Below, piece after piece: positions 7,916 through 15,263 of a stretch of DNA of 31,750 nucleotides (positions within the stretch are counted from its first letter, which is position 1; every line of letters starts with the position of its first letter). Position numbers and translations under genes: made by a program. Origin of the DNA: Thermohalobaculum sp039030915 (GTDB lineage: Bacteria > Pseudomonadota > Alphaproteobacteria > Rhodobacterales > Rhodobacteraceae); the NCBI GenBank assembly GCA_039030915.1, contig JBCCDG010000040.1:1-31750 (forward strand), written 5' to 3'. Under the pieces are notes generated by a model. That model was given only the letters and a program-made list of their open reading frames with translations. It did no database searches and was not told where the DNA came from.

Positions 7916-8412
7916 GCTGTCAGCGTCTGAGGTGGGGCAAGGCGCTGGCACGAAGAGTGCCCATGCCTCCTGGGGCGCTCCTGCGTTCTTTCTGAGGACG
8001 TTGAGCGCCAATGAAGGGCGGCGGCTTACGCTACGTGTTCCCCCAATCGAAAACGTCCCCCATTGGAGAAAGCCCAGCCGGCGCCATCGAGGCGCCAGCC
8101 GGGCTCGCGCAGTCGCGCGGTGCAGCGCCCGGGACCCGCCGCCGGCGGCCGGAGCGGGGGCCTCCGCACCGACGAGCGCGGCCGCCCTGCGCTCCGCGAC
8201 GGCGGGGAGGGCAGGGGAGGGGGACTGGCGACGTGTCTCTGGCTCCGGCGTCGCTCTGGCGGCCTCCCCGCCGTCGCTCCGTTCCGGACGTCCGCCCGCG
8301 ATCGGCGCTTCGGCCCGTCGCTCCGGGTCGCCGGCGGCTACCCAATAACCCGCACATACGACGCGGAAGCCTATCCTCCGGATTGGCTCCAAAAGGGCAC
8401 GGCCTCAAGGAT
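7916..8412. other. Non-coding stretch without recognised features
   Basis: About 500 bases of GC-rich sequence lie between the exporter gene and the leader of the small acidic protein. Open frames on the minus strand here are low-complexity arginine/glycine/alanine and do not look like proteins. A weak CCAAT/ATTGG inverted pair sits near 8042-8065. I see no gene. Confidence 0.5.
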
Positions 8413-8627
8413 CGGAAAATCTTCGGCGCCGTCGCGCCGGTGACGAGCGGAGCGCCGATCGGCAGCCGCCGTGAAAGGTGTCGGGATCGCGCGCGGAAGA
8501 TTTTCCGCCCGGCTTCGCCGGCGCCTTTGGCGTCCTTGACCCCGCACCCTTCTGAAGACCGGCCCCGGACAGTCTCCCGCGCCCGTGCCTGCGAGGGATC
8601 CCACCCCAACTCCAGAGGAGCCAGATC
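8413..8627 (+). promoter_or_regulatory. Leader with 12-bp inverted repeat before small acidic gene
   Basis: CGGAAAATCTTC (8413-8424) and its exact reverse complement GAAGATTTTCCG (8496-8507) flank a 71-bp GC-rich segment. The second arm runs straight into the 18-bp segment 8506-8523 that recurs in the DUF736 leader at 5723-5740. An AGAGGAG ribosome-binding site precedes the ATG at 8628. The two leaders look like copies of one element, perhaps a binding site or an RNA structure. Confidence 0.45.
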
Positions 8628-8858
8628 ATGACCATCGCCCTCGCCGATCCCCGCCTAGCCGAGCCTGCCCTCGTCGAGATCGCCATCGAGCCCGTCACCG
8701 GCCTCGGCCATCTCGAGGACGACCCGCGCCATTACGATCCGCGCGACGACGACTGGGATGACCTCTGGGACGACGCAGTGCTCGCCGAGCCAGACCCGGA
8801 CGACGTTGAGCCCCTGATCGATCCCGACCCCGAGCATCTCGCCTGGCTGCCCTTCTGA
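8628..8858 (+). CDS. Small very acidic protein of unknown function
   Basis: This 76-aa protein has a strong ribosome-binding site (AGAGGAG). Its sequence is dominated by Asp and Glu (for example DDPRHYDPRDDDWDDLWDD) with several prolines and tryptophans, giving a very low isoelectric point. There is no signal peptide or membrane segment. Its placement, just upstream of the DUF2493 gene (70 bp) and behind a leader shared with the DUF736 gene, marks it as part of the plasmid maintenance set. Acidic small plasmid proteins sometimes mimic DNA as antirestriction factors, but nothing in the sequence proves that here. Confidence 0.7.
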   Translation: MTIALADPRLAEPALVEIAIEPVTGLGHLEDDPRHYDPRDDDWDDLWDDAVLAEPDPDDVEPLIDPDPEHLAWLPF

Positions 8859-8928
8859 TCGGCCAGCACCGGACGGCGCCGCCCGCGCGCCGTCCTGCCC
8901 CTCAGCCCTCATCCCAGGAGACAGATCC

Positions 8929-9810
8929 ATGACCCTCTCGACCTACGACACCATCGCCCTCTTCGGCCTCACCGAGATCGGTGCCGAGCCTGTCATCGCC
9001 GACGACGATGCCCTCACCGCCTTCGGCCGGGAGCTCGCGACCCTCATGACCGACGGGCTCGCCGATCTCGGGCTTTCCGCTCTTGCCCCGCGGCTCGGCG
9101 CGAAGCTCGTCTCGCTCGTCCATCGCGAGATCGGCCGGCTCGAGCGCGACGCGGATACCGGCGCCGACGCGATCGCCCGGCTGGCCCGCGAGCAGGACGG
9201 CTCCGAGGTCGCCGATGTCGCGCTGCAGGCGACCATGGCGGAGCAGCACCGCCGCGACGCGGTGATCGCGGCCCTCGGGCTGATCCGCGAGGCAGCGGCC
9301 GAGGCCTATGCCGCCACGACCGGCGAGACCTGGCAGCCGCGCGCGGGCTCGCGCAGTGGGCCGCGCGTCACCGCCGCGCAAATCGACGCCCGTGAGATGG
9401 CCGCCGCCCGGCGGCGCGCCCGTGAGGTGGCGCTCAACCCGCAAGGTCCGCGCATCGCCGTCACCGGCGACACCGGTGCCAGCGATCCGTCGCTGATCTT
9501 CGACACGCTCGACCGGATTCGGGAGCGCCATCCCGATATGGTGCTCGTGACCAAGGGCGCGCGCGGCGCCGAGGCCATCGCCAGCCGCTGGGCCGCGACC
9601 CGACAGCTCCCCCAGATCGCGGTCGCCCCGGATTGGTCGGGCGCGCGCCGGGCGGCCCCCTTCAAGGCGAACGACGAGATCATCGCGATGAAGCCCATCG
9701 GTGTCGTCGTCTTCGGCGGCAACGGCGTCGCCCTCAACCTCGCGCAGAAGGCCGAGCGGGCGCGCATCAAGGTCTGGCAGGTCCAGCCCCGAGCGGCCGC
9801 CGCGGCGTGA
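8929..9810 (+). CDS. DUF2493 (YspA-like, SLOG-type) protein
   Basis: This 293-aa protein has a helical N-terminal half (residues 1-165) and a C-terminal DUF2493 domain. The domain begins near residue 178 with a beta strand and a glycine-containing loop (RIAVTGDTGASDPSLIFDTL). It continues with HPDMVLVTKGARGAEAIASRWA, typical of the nucleotide-binding SLOG/DprA-like Rossmann fold of the YspA family. The end AFKANDEI/VVVFGGNGVALNLAQKA is also standard. Such proteins occur widely on alphaproteobacterial plasmids; the ligand and role are not established. ADP-ribose-like or nucleotide ligands are suggested for the superfamily. A hairpin after the stop suggests the transcript ends here. Confidence 0.88.
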   Translation: MTLSTYDTIALFGLTEIGAEPVIADDDALTAFGRELATLMTDGLADLGLSALAPRLGAKLVSLVHREIGRLERDADTGADAIARLAREQDGSEVADVALQATMAEQHRRDAVIAALGLIREAAAEAYAATTGETWQPRAGSRSGPRVTAAQIDAREMAAARRRAREVALNPQGPRIAVTGDTGASDPSLIFDTLDRIRERHPDMVLVTKGARGAEAIASRWAATRQLPQIAVAPDWSGARRAAPFKANDEIIAMKPIGVVVFGGNGVALNLAQKAERARIKVWQVQPRAAAAA

Positions 9811-9833
9811 GCCGGCGTTTGACCCAGACGCAC

Positions 9834-9860
9834 AGCCCGGTGCCTTCCCGGCGCCGGGCT
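9834..9860 (+). terminator. Terminator-like hairpin after the DUF2493 gene
   Basis: AGCCCGGTGCC (9834-9844) pairs with GGCGCCGGGCT (9850-9860), with one G-T type pair, around a 5-nt loop, 23 bp after the stop. It lacks a T tract. Confidence 0.5.
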
Positions 9861-10102
9861 CGCGGTCGGACCCGTGCCTATGTCGGTGGTCGCATCAGTT
9901 GCCGTGACCTCGCCTCGATCGCGGAATCGATCCGCTCAAGGCTGCGCTGAGGACATCCGGACATCGCGATGTTGGAGTCCATCGGTCGGCATCGCTCGGG
10001 GCACGGGGCCGTTCACGTCCAGAGCAGACTGAAACGGGAGCGCATTCGGTTCCCCGGGATCTCTCACGGGATCGTCGATTTGCAATCGGCTGGGTCCGCG
10101 CC

Positions 10103-11380
10103 ATGCTCGCATGCAGGATGCAGCACACCGGTTCTCTCAAGATTGCCCGTCCCACGCGCCGACAGGCCATCGTCGGCGCCCTCTCTGCGTGCGCCGCGCC
10201 GGGGGCTCCCGCGCGCAGCGACGGCCAGTTCGACACCGTCCTCCGTGCCGCCGATGCGCTCGATCAACTCCGGGCCATCGTGATTGCCGGGCCGGACGGG
10301 ATCCTCGCCGAACGCGCCGTTCGGGGCCCCGGTCTCGACCGGCCGGCGAACGTCAAGTCGGTCTCGAAGACCATCGTCGCGCTTCTCACCGGGATCGTGA
10401 TCGCTCGCGGCGCGCTGCCGGGCGTCGGGGCGACCCTCGGCGAGGTCGCGCCGAGCCTGATCCCGCCGAATGCGGACCCGAGGGTGGCCGAGATCCGGCT
10501 TGCGGATCTTCTCACCATGCAAGCCCGTCTCGAGCGGACCTCCGGTGCCAACTACGGCGGCTGGATAGCGAGCCCGGACTGGGTGGCCGATGCGCTCTCG
10601 CGGCCGATGGTCGCCGAGCCTGGCGCGCGCTTCCTCTACTCGACCGGCAGCTTCCATGTGCTCGGCGCGGTTCTCGCCGAGGCGACCGGCCAGACCCTGC
10701 TCGCTCTCGCCCGCGACTGGTTGGGCGATCCGGTCGGCATCGAGATCCCCGCCTGGACGCGTGACCCGCAGGGCCGCTTTCTTGGCGGCAACAACATGGC
10801 GCTCACGCCGCGTGCGCTTGCGCGGATCGGCCAGTGCGTGCTCGCCGGCGGCCGGTGGCAGGGCAGGGCGGTGATCCCGGGGGCCTGGCTCGCCCGGTCC
10901 TGGCAGGCGCGGACCCGCTCGCCCTGGTCGGGCCATGCCTACGGCTACGGCTGGTTCCTTGCAGAGCTCGGCGGCGAACCCGTCCGATACGCCCGCGGCT
11001 ATGGCGGCCAGATGCTCTACGTGCTCCCGGACCGCGGCCTGACCGTCGCGATCACCTCCGACACGGCCGGCCCGGAGCGGGGGATACTTCTCGGAGCTCA
11101 ACCGGCTCCTGACCGGGGCGATCCTGCCGGCGCACGGTTGAGCCGACGAGGGATGTCGCAGCTGCGCGTTGCGCGTCGGATCGAGCCCACCGGGCACGGG
11201 CGCCTCCGTCTCTCCACCCACGAGACCAACCTTGCCGCAGTGCGGGCCCTCGCCCCGATTCGGGGTGGAGCCCCGCCGGAGAGCGATCCACCGGCCGCTC
11301 CCCCGTCCTCTGCGAGGCCGGGTCCCCTCAGGATTTGGGGCAAACCCGAATCACATTGCTGCGCAACGCGAACTTGTTGA
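10103..11380 (+). CDS. Exported serine hydrolase (beta-lactamase family), C-terminus frameshifted
   Basis: The frame encodes 425 residues of the COG1680 serine hydrolase / class C beta-lactamase-like family. A twin-arginine-like signal (residues about 17-38, PTRRQAIVGALSACAAPGAPA) suggests export. The catalytic SxxK is S86-V-S-K89. YST in FLYSTGSFHVLG is the likely second motif, and ARGYGGQMLYVLPDRGL fits the third motif region. After the GGxxLYxxP region the normal C-terminus is lost. At a run of five G (11079-11083) the homologous-looking end (YFSELNRLLTGAILPAHG, stop at 11139-11141) lies in another frame, and removing one G restores it. The final 90 or so residues of the open frame are therefore spurious. 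This is either a sequencing error or an inactivating mutation. Substrate unknown. Confidence 0.75.
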   Translation: MLACRMQHTGSLKIARPTRRQAIVGALSACAAPGAPARSDGQFDTVLRAADALDQLRAIVIAGPDGILAERAVRGPGLDRPANVKSVSKTIVALLTGIVIARGALPGVGATLGEVAPSLIPPNADPRVAEIRLADLLTMQARLERTSGANYGGWIASPDWVADALSRPMVAEPGARFLYSTGSFHVLGAVLAEATGQTLLALARDWLGDPVGIEIPAWTRDPQGRFLGGNNMALTPRALARIGQCVLAGGRWQGRAVIPGAWLARSWQARTRSPWSGHAYGYGWFLAELGGEPVRYARGYGGQMLYVLPDRGLTVAITSDTAGPERGILLGAQPAPDRGDPAGARLSRRGMSQLRVARRIEPTGHGRLRLSTHETNLAAVRALAPIRGGAPPESDPPAAPPSSARPGPLRIWGKPESHCCATRTC

Positions 11381-11498
11381 GGAATTACTATTCGGGAATT
11401 CAATGACATAGCCGCGCGGAGTGCCCTTTTCTCAATTGGCAGCATCGGGCATTCTGGTTTGAGAGCGGGCTCCCGAGCGGGTCTCTGACCGTCTGCGT

Positions 11499-11638
11499 GC
11501 TGCCCCAGGGCAGCAATCGCCCCTGCATGAGCCAATTTCGCTGCCCCTGGGCAGTTTTGACCGCGACCCTGCTCTGTCACGCTGCCGTGGGGCATTTTGG
11601 TGCTGCCTCCTGGCAGCTTTCGGCTGCCAGGGGGCAGC
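11499..11638. repeat. Five phased 16-bp palindromes GCTGCC-N4-GGCAGC
   Basis: Copies lie at 11499-11514, 11540-11555, 11581-11596, 11602-11617 and 11623-11638. Copies 1, 4 and 5 have perfect 6-bp arms; copies 2 and 3 have one and two mismatches in the right arm. Start-to-start spacing is 41, 41, 21 and 21 bp, that is close to four, four, two and two helical turns, which places all sites on one face of the DNA. The four central bases differ between copies. This is the layout of a binding array for a dimeric DNA-binding protein. Confidence 0.85.
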
Positions 11639-11789
11639 CGGCGATTCAGGCTGGTTTAAGTTGCTGTGATCGTTACTAACTTTCAGATGTGCTGGGAAGG
11701 AACCAGAGAGTGGATGTGGGCAAATTGTCGCAGTAAGCAATTGTGCCTTTGATGCCGTCCGGCGATTTCAATCTGTTAACAACGCTTTG

Positions 11790-11819
11790 CTCTGCGACGA
11801 GCCTCTATTTTGAGCAGAG
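11790..11819. repeat. Inverted repeat in the oriT-like region
   Basis: CTCTGC (11790-11795) and GCAGAG (11814-11819) form a 6-bp stem. An alternative overlapping fold pairs CCTCT with AGAGG. It may be part of the origin's secondary structure. Confidence 0.35.
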
Positions 11820-11862
11820 GAGCGGATAAATTCGTGAATTGGCCGAACGTGTTACCAGCGGC

Positions 11863-11900
11863 ATCCTGATCACTGCCACCCAAGCCTTTGTGATGAGGAT
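11863..11900. promoter_or_regulatory. Imperfect hairpin/operator before the accessory gene
   Basis: ATCCTGATCAC (11863-11873) and GTGATGAGGAT (11890-11900) match in 10 of 11 positions around a 16-bp spacer. It ends 20 bp before the ATG at 11921. It could be the relaxase recognition hairpin of oriT or an autoregulatory operator of the accessory protein. Confidence 0.45.
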
Positions 11901-11920
11901 ATCAGATAGGAACACACCCC

Positions 11921-12205
11921 ATGACACAGTCGAAGTCCCCCGGTTCGGTTGTCGTCGGTGCGCGTATTCCCCGTGAATCCCGTGAAGCGTTTTGTAAGAT
12001 TTATGGTCGAGAGGGACCCTCGAAGGGCCTCTCTTCCGTCATCGATCTGGTGCTCGCTTCCGGCTGCCAGAACATCGATGAGCTGGCCGGCCGGCTCAGC
12101 CTCGCCCCGCCCAGGGGCGTGAGATCCGACGAGGTTCGGCGCCGTTTTCGCCTCGTCATTTCCGATGGAAGCAAGCGGAAAACCGAGCCGGACGAGGACG
12201 CCTGA
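11921..12205 (+). CDS. Probable ribbon-helix-helix relaxosome accessory protein
   Basis: This 94-aa protein has an N-terminal pattern consistent with a ribbon-helix-helix fold: a strand (SVVVGARIP, residues 9-17), helix A (RESREAFCKIYGREG) and helix B (LSSVIDLVLASG). A basic and acidic mixed tail follows. In R388-like systems the corresponding protein (TrwA) binds oriT, stimulates the relaxase and coupling protein, and represses its own operon. The gene lies directly downstream of the palindrome array and at the head of the accessory-coupling-relaxase run. The ribosome-binding site is weak (GATAGG, ten bases upstream). Family membership is judged from pattern and context, not from a recognised name. 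Confidence 0.65.
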   Translation: MTQSKSPGSVVVGARIPRESREAFCKIYGREGPSKGLSSVIDLVLASGCQNIDELAGRLSLAPPRGVRSDEVRRRFRLVISDGSKRKTEPDEDA

Positions 12206-12316
12206 GCGCGTCCAGGACGCCGCTGCGCGCGCGCATCAGGCGTCCAGGACTGACCCCATTGATGAACCCCCAGCCCCTGAAGCAGCGCGTCGGGGCGACA
12301 AGAAAGGTATGCCGGA

Positions 12317-12922
12317 ATGACAGATCCACGACCTCCAGAGACGCCCCCGAGGCCCGACGACGACTGCGTGCGGATCACGCTCCGCATCGATCGCGCGGTC
12401 TTCGCGCGGCTGCCGCAGGGCCGCACGAACACCGAGACGGCGCGCTTCGCGCTGATCCGCGCGGCAGATACGAGCGATCCGTCGTCCGTCCTCGAGGAGC
12501 GCCTCGCCGCGCTCTCTTCTATGCTCAGGGCGGCGCTCGCCGACACCGCGGCGATGGCTCAGGGCTTGCGGCACGACGCCCAAGACCATCGCGCGACTGC
12601 CGCCGCGAGCCTCGACGCCCTCGCCAGGAGCGTCCACGCCCTGGCCCTCGAGGTCGCGCGGATCCGCGCCGACACGGCCGGCCTGATGCACGCGCTCGGT
12701 GAGCGTGTCGATCTCACTTCGGATGAGGCGCGCAGAGTTATGGTCAATGCGAAGGCTGAGAGCGAAGGCACGGCGACTCGCGCGCTGGAAGCAAGTCTTA
12801 CAGCCGTGAGCGCGCTCTCAGGACCGTCACGCGTGGACAATGGCGGCAGCGCAAGCGGTGCCAGGGAGGCAGTGCTGAACGGCACTGACCGCGTGATGGC
12901 CCCCGCTCAGCCGACCGGCTGA
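12317..12922 (+). CDS. Second relaxosome/transfer accessory protein, coiled-coil
   Basis: This 201-aa protein is not a recognised family. Residues 16-50 (VRITLRIDRAVFARLPQGR, then TNTETARFALIRAA) look like a strand plus two helices and could be another small DNA-binding fold. Residues 55-130 form a long alanine-rich heptad-like helix likely to be a coiled coil (ALARSVHALALEVARIRAD). The C-terminus is low complexity. It starts with a GAAAGG ribosome-binding site and stops 4 bp before the coupling-protein start, so the two are translated together. A role in linking oriT to the coupling protein is inferred from position only. Confidence 0.6.
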   Translation: MTDPRPPETPPRPDDDCVRITLRIDRAVFARLPQGRTNTETARFALIRAADTSDPSSVLEERLAALSSMLRAALADTAAMAQGLRHDAQDHRATAAASLDALARSVHALALEVARIRADTAGLMHALGERVDLTSDEARRVMVNAKAESEGTATRALEASLTAVSALSGPSRVDNGGSASGAREAVLNGTDRVMAPAQPTG

Positions 12923-12926
12923 CACG

Positions 12927-15263
12927 ATGGCCCGGCAGCGGAACCGACGCTTCGAGTTCACGGATCCGTTCTCGCGCGGGCTCGATCTGCTGCGCCTGCA
13001 GGCCCTCGTGCAGGGGCGGAGCGTCGCGCTTCTGTCGGGGATCGTCTTCGTCCTCTGCGTCTTGGGCGTCGTCGGCTCGCTCGCCCTCACCACCACTGAG
13101 CAGACGCTTCTCGGGGCGGGGCGATGGTACCTGTCCTGGTTTTGGCACGACGTGCTGGAGCTCGATCCGTTCGGCCTCCAGCTCACCTCGCAGCGGGGCG
13201 AGGCGCTCTGGGCGACGGACCGCATCCGCGCCGATCCCTGGCATATCGAGAAAGGGGCGATGGTTCTCAACCGAACGCTGATGGCAGCCGGGATCGCGCT
13301 CGGGCTCAGCACACCGCTTGCCCTTTTCATCTTCGCGGGCGCCTACTGGCAGGGAAGGCGGGCGACGGCAGACCGTCTCGCGCGCGGCCAGGAGGTCGTC
13401 GAAGCTGCCGTGCTGGCGCGTCTCGTGCGTCGGCGCGGTGCGAGATCGAGCTTCCGGATCGGTCCCGTGCCGATCCCGGAGAGCGCGCTCAACCGCAATG
13501 TTCTCTTTCTGGGGACAACCCAGACCGGCAAGTCGCTGTCGCTGCGCCGCTGGCTTCGCGAGATCGAACGGCGCGGCGATATGGCCGTCGTCTTTGACAA
13601 GGTCGGCGACTTCACCGAAGGCTTCTTCGAGAGCGAACGCGGCGACGTTCTGCTCAATCCGCTCGACCGGCGCTGCCCGCACTGGTCGCCCTGGGCCGAA
13701 ATTCGCGACGATTCCAAGGCGATGCGGATCGCCCGCTCGCTCATCCCGAGCGTGCTGGGCGAGAACAATTTCGTCCACGCGGCGGCGCAGGACCTCTTCG
13801 CGGCCCTCCTTACCCGCGTCGGCCGGATGCCCGACCGCTCGCTCGAAAAACTGCTGCTGATCGCGCTCACCATGGGCCGCGCACAGAAGGCGGAGCTGCT
13901 GCGCGGCAGCTCGGCCGCGAAGCACTTCGAGGGCGAACACCGGTCGGGGCACGATGTCGATGCGACCATGGCGGTCTTCACCCAGGCGCTCCGGTTTCTC
14001 CCAAAGGGCTCCGGCGGCGATGCCGACTTCTCGATCCGGGACTTCCTAGCCGGCACGGTTGCAGACCTGGAACGTGGCAGCAGAGGGCGCCGTCGGTGTG
14101 CCCAGGGAGAGCGGCCGCCCTGGCTCTTCATTGCATCCAACCAGCGTCAGCTGCCGGCGTTGAGGCCGCTCCTCTCGGTTCTGCTCGACGCCGTCGCCGA
14201 CACGATCCTCAGCCTGCCGCCGAACCGCGACCGGCGCCTCTGGCTGATCCTCGACGAGGTCCAGTCGCTCCAGAAACTGCCCTCGTTGCCGCCGCTTCTC
14301 ACCGAATGCGCGAAGTACGGTGCCTGCGTCTGCGTGGGGCTCCAGAACATGGGCCAGCTCCGCGCAGCCTATGGCCGGGACACCGCCGAGACCGTCCTCT
14401 CGCTCTTCAACACGAAAGCCTTCTTCCGGATGCCGGAGCCCGAAACGGCGGCCTGGGTCGAGCGCTCGATCGGCAACGCGGTGATCGAGCATGTCCATGA
14501 GGGCATGCGCTACGCCACCTCCTCGACCATGGACGGCGCGCAAATCTCGATGTCGCGCACCACAGAACCGATCGTCATGGCGGGCGATATCATGCGCCAG
14601 CCCGACCTCCATCTCTACCTCATGCTCCCCGGCGACTGGCCTGTCGGGCGCATCCAGCTCGCCTTCGATCAGCGTCGGGATTCGCCGCCGCCGCGTGCGC
14701 CGGCCCTTCTCCGACGGGCGCAAGACCAGACGATCTTCCACGCGCTCGAGGCAGCCGGGTGGAGCCCGGTGGTGCCGTCAGCGGACATGGACGATCCGGC
14801 CACGCTCTCGAATCTGGCGCGCGCCACGGCGGCGTCCGCGGATTATGGCGTGGCAAGCGAGGGCCCCGATGCGCCGTCCTCGTCACCCGCCCGAGACCAC
14901 GCGGCGTTGGAAAAGGAGGAAGAGAGAAGCGAGAAGAAGAGGGTGACGGGTGCCGCTCAAGGCGCCGGCCAGGCGCCCGGCTTGGAGGGCACGCAGGGCC
15001 GGTTGAGTGGATCTGCGAGTCGCAAAGCGCCGGCAGTGGACGACGCATCGGGTGGCGCAGTGGCCCCGCTCGAACGACCCCCCGCAGCCCGGGGAGCGGC
15101 CCCGCCTGCTGACGAACAGGCGGACTTCCTGGGCCCCCTTGCGCCCCCGCCGCGCCGGAAACCTTCAGTCTCCGAGCACCCCGACGATCCGCCGTTCCTG
15201 CCCTTTGCCGACGGCGATGTGGCGCCGACGCGGCCTCCGGCTGAGCCGAAGGAGCGCCGTTGA
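12927..15263 (+). CDS. traD: Type IV coupling protein, TraD/TrwB family
   Basis: This 778-aa protein is the conjugative coupling ATPase that recruits the relaxosome to the type IV secretion channel. Two membrane segments lie at about residues 33-55 and 117-138 with a periplasmic loop between. The motor domain has Walker A at residues 196-203 (GTTQTGKS) and Walker B near 435-445 (LWLILDEVQSL), followed by a QNMGQLRAAYG stretch typical of the family. Residues from about 640 on are proline/alanine-rich and probably disordered, a place where substrate-specific contacts occur in TraD proteins. The stop codon overlaps the relaxase start (TGATG), showing coupled translation. Length agrees with F TraD (about 720) rather than TrwB (about 507). 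Confidence 0.93.
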   Translation: MARQRNRRFEFTDPFSRGLDLLRLQALVQGRSVALLSGIVFVLCVLGVVGSLALTTTEQTLLGAGRWYLSWFWHDVLELDPFGLQLTSQRGEALWATDRIRADPWHIEKGAMVLNRTLMAAGIALGLSTPLALFIFAGAYWQGRRATADRLARGQEVVEAAVLARLVRRRGARSSFRIGPVPIPESALNRNVLFLGTTQTGKSLSLRRWLREIERRGDMAVVFDKVGDFTEGFFESERGDVLLNPLDRRCPHWSPWAEIRDDSKAMRIARSLIPSVLGENNFVHAAAQDLFAALLTRVGRMPDRSLEKLLLIALTMGRAQKAELLRGSSAAKHFEGEHRSGHDVDATMAVFTQALRFLPKGSGGDADFSIRDFLAGTVADLERGSRGRRRCAQGERPPWLFIASNQRQLPALRPLLSVLLDAVADTILSLPPNRDRRLWLILDEVQSLQKLPSLPPLLTECAKYGACVCVGLQNMGQLRAAYGRDTAETVLSLFNTKAFFRMPEPETAAWVERSIGNAVIEHVHEGMRYATSSTMDGAQISMSRTTEPIVMAGDIMRQPDLHLYLMLPGDWPVGRIQLAFDQRRDSPPPRAPALLRRAQDQTIFHALEAAGWSPVVPSADMDDPATLSNLARATAASADYGVASEGPDAPSSSPARDHAALEKEEERSEKKRVTGAAQGAGQAPGLEGTQGRLSGSASRKAPAVDDASGGAVAPLERPPAARGAAPPADEQADFLGPLAPPPRRKPSVSEHPDDPPFLPFADGDVAPTRPPAEPKERR

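Larger units (their letters stand above)
11381..11920 (+). other. oriT-like non-coding region
   Basis: These 540 bases carry no convincing gene and are clearly lower in GC than their surroundings after position 11655. They contain an array of five palindromes (11499-11638), an AT-richer stretch, and two hairpins (11790-11819 and 11863-11900). They end at a small accessory-protein gene followed by the coupling protein and MobF relaxase genes. In R388 the same order is oriT-trwA-trwB-trwC. The position and structure therefore support an origin of transfer. The nick site itself could not be identified by eye. Confidence 0.6.

Noticed and set aside
6560..8392. Minus-strand 610-codon open frame across the EamA gene
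   Set aside because: It is antisense to a well-supported exporter and has Arg/Glu/Gly-rich low complexity.
8031..8609. 192-codon minus-strand frame in the leader region
   Set aside because: It has Arg/Gly/Pro-rich composition, no ribosome-binding site and no family resemblance. The region carries shared leader repeats instead.
9633..9950. 105-codon frame overlapping the DUF2493 end
   Set aside because: Most of it is out of frame with a conserved domain; the part after 9810 is too short to support a gene.
11499..11638. CRISPR array
   Set aside because: Repeats are 16-bp palindromes with 5- or 25-bp gaps, differ in their centres, and have no cas genes nearby.
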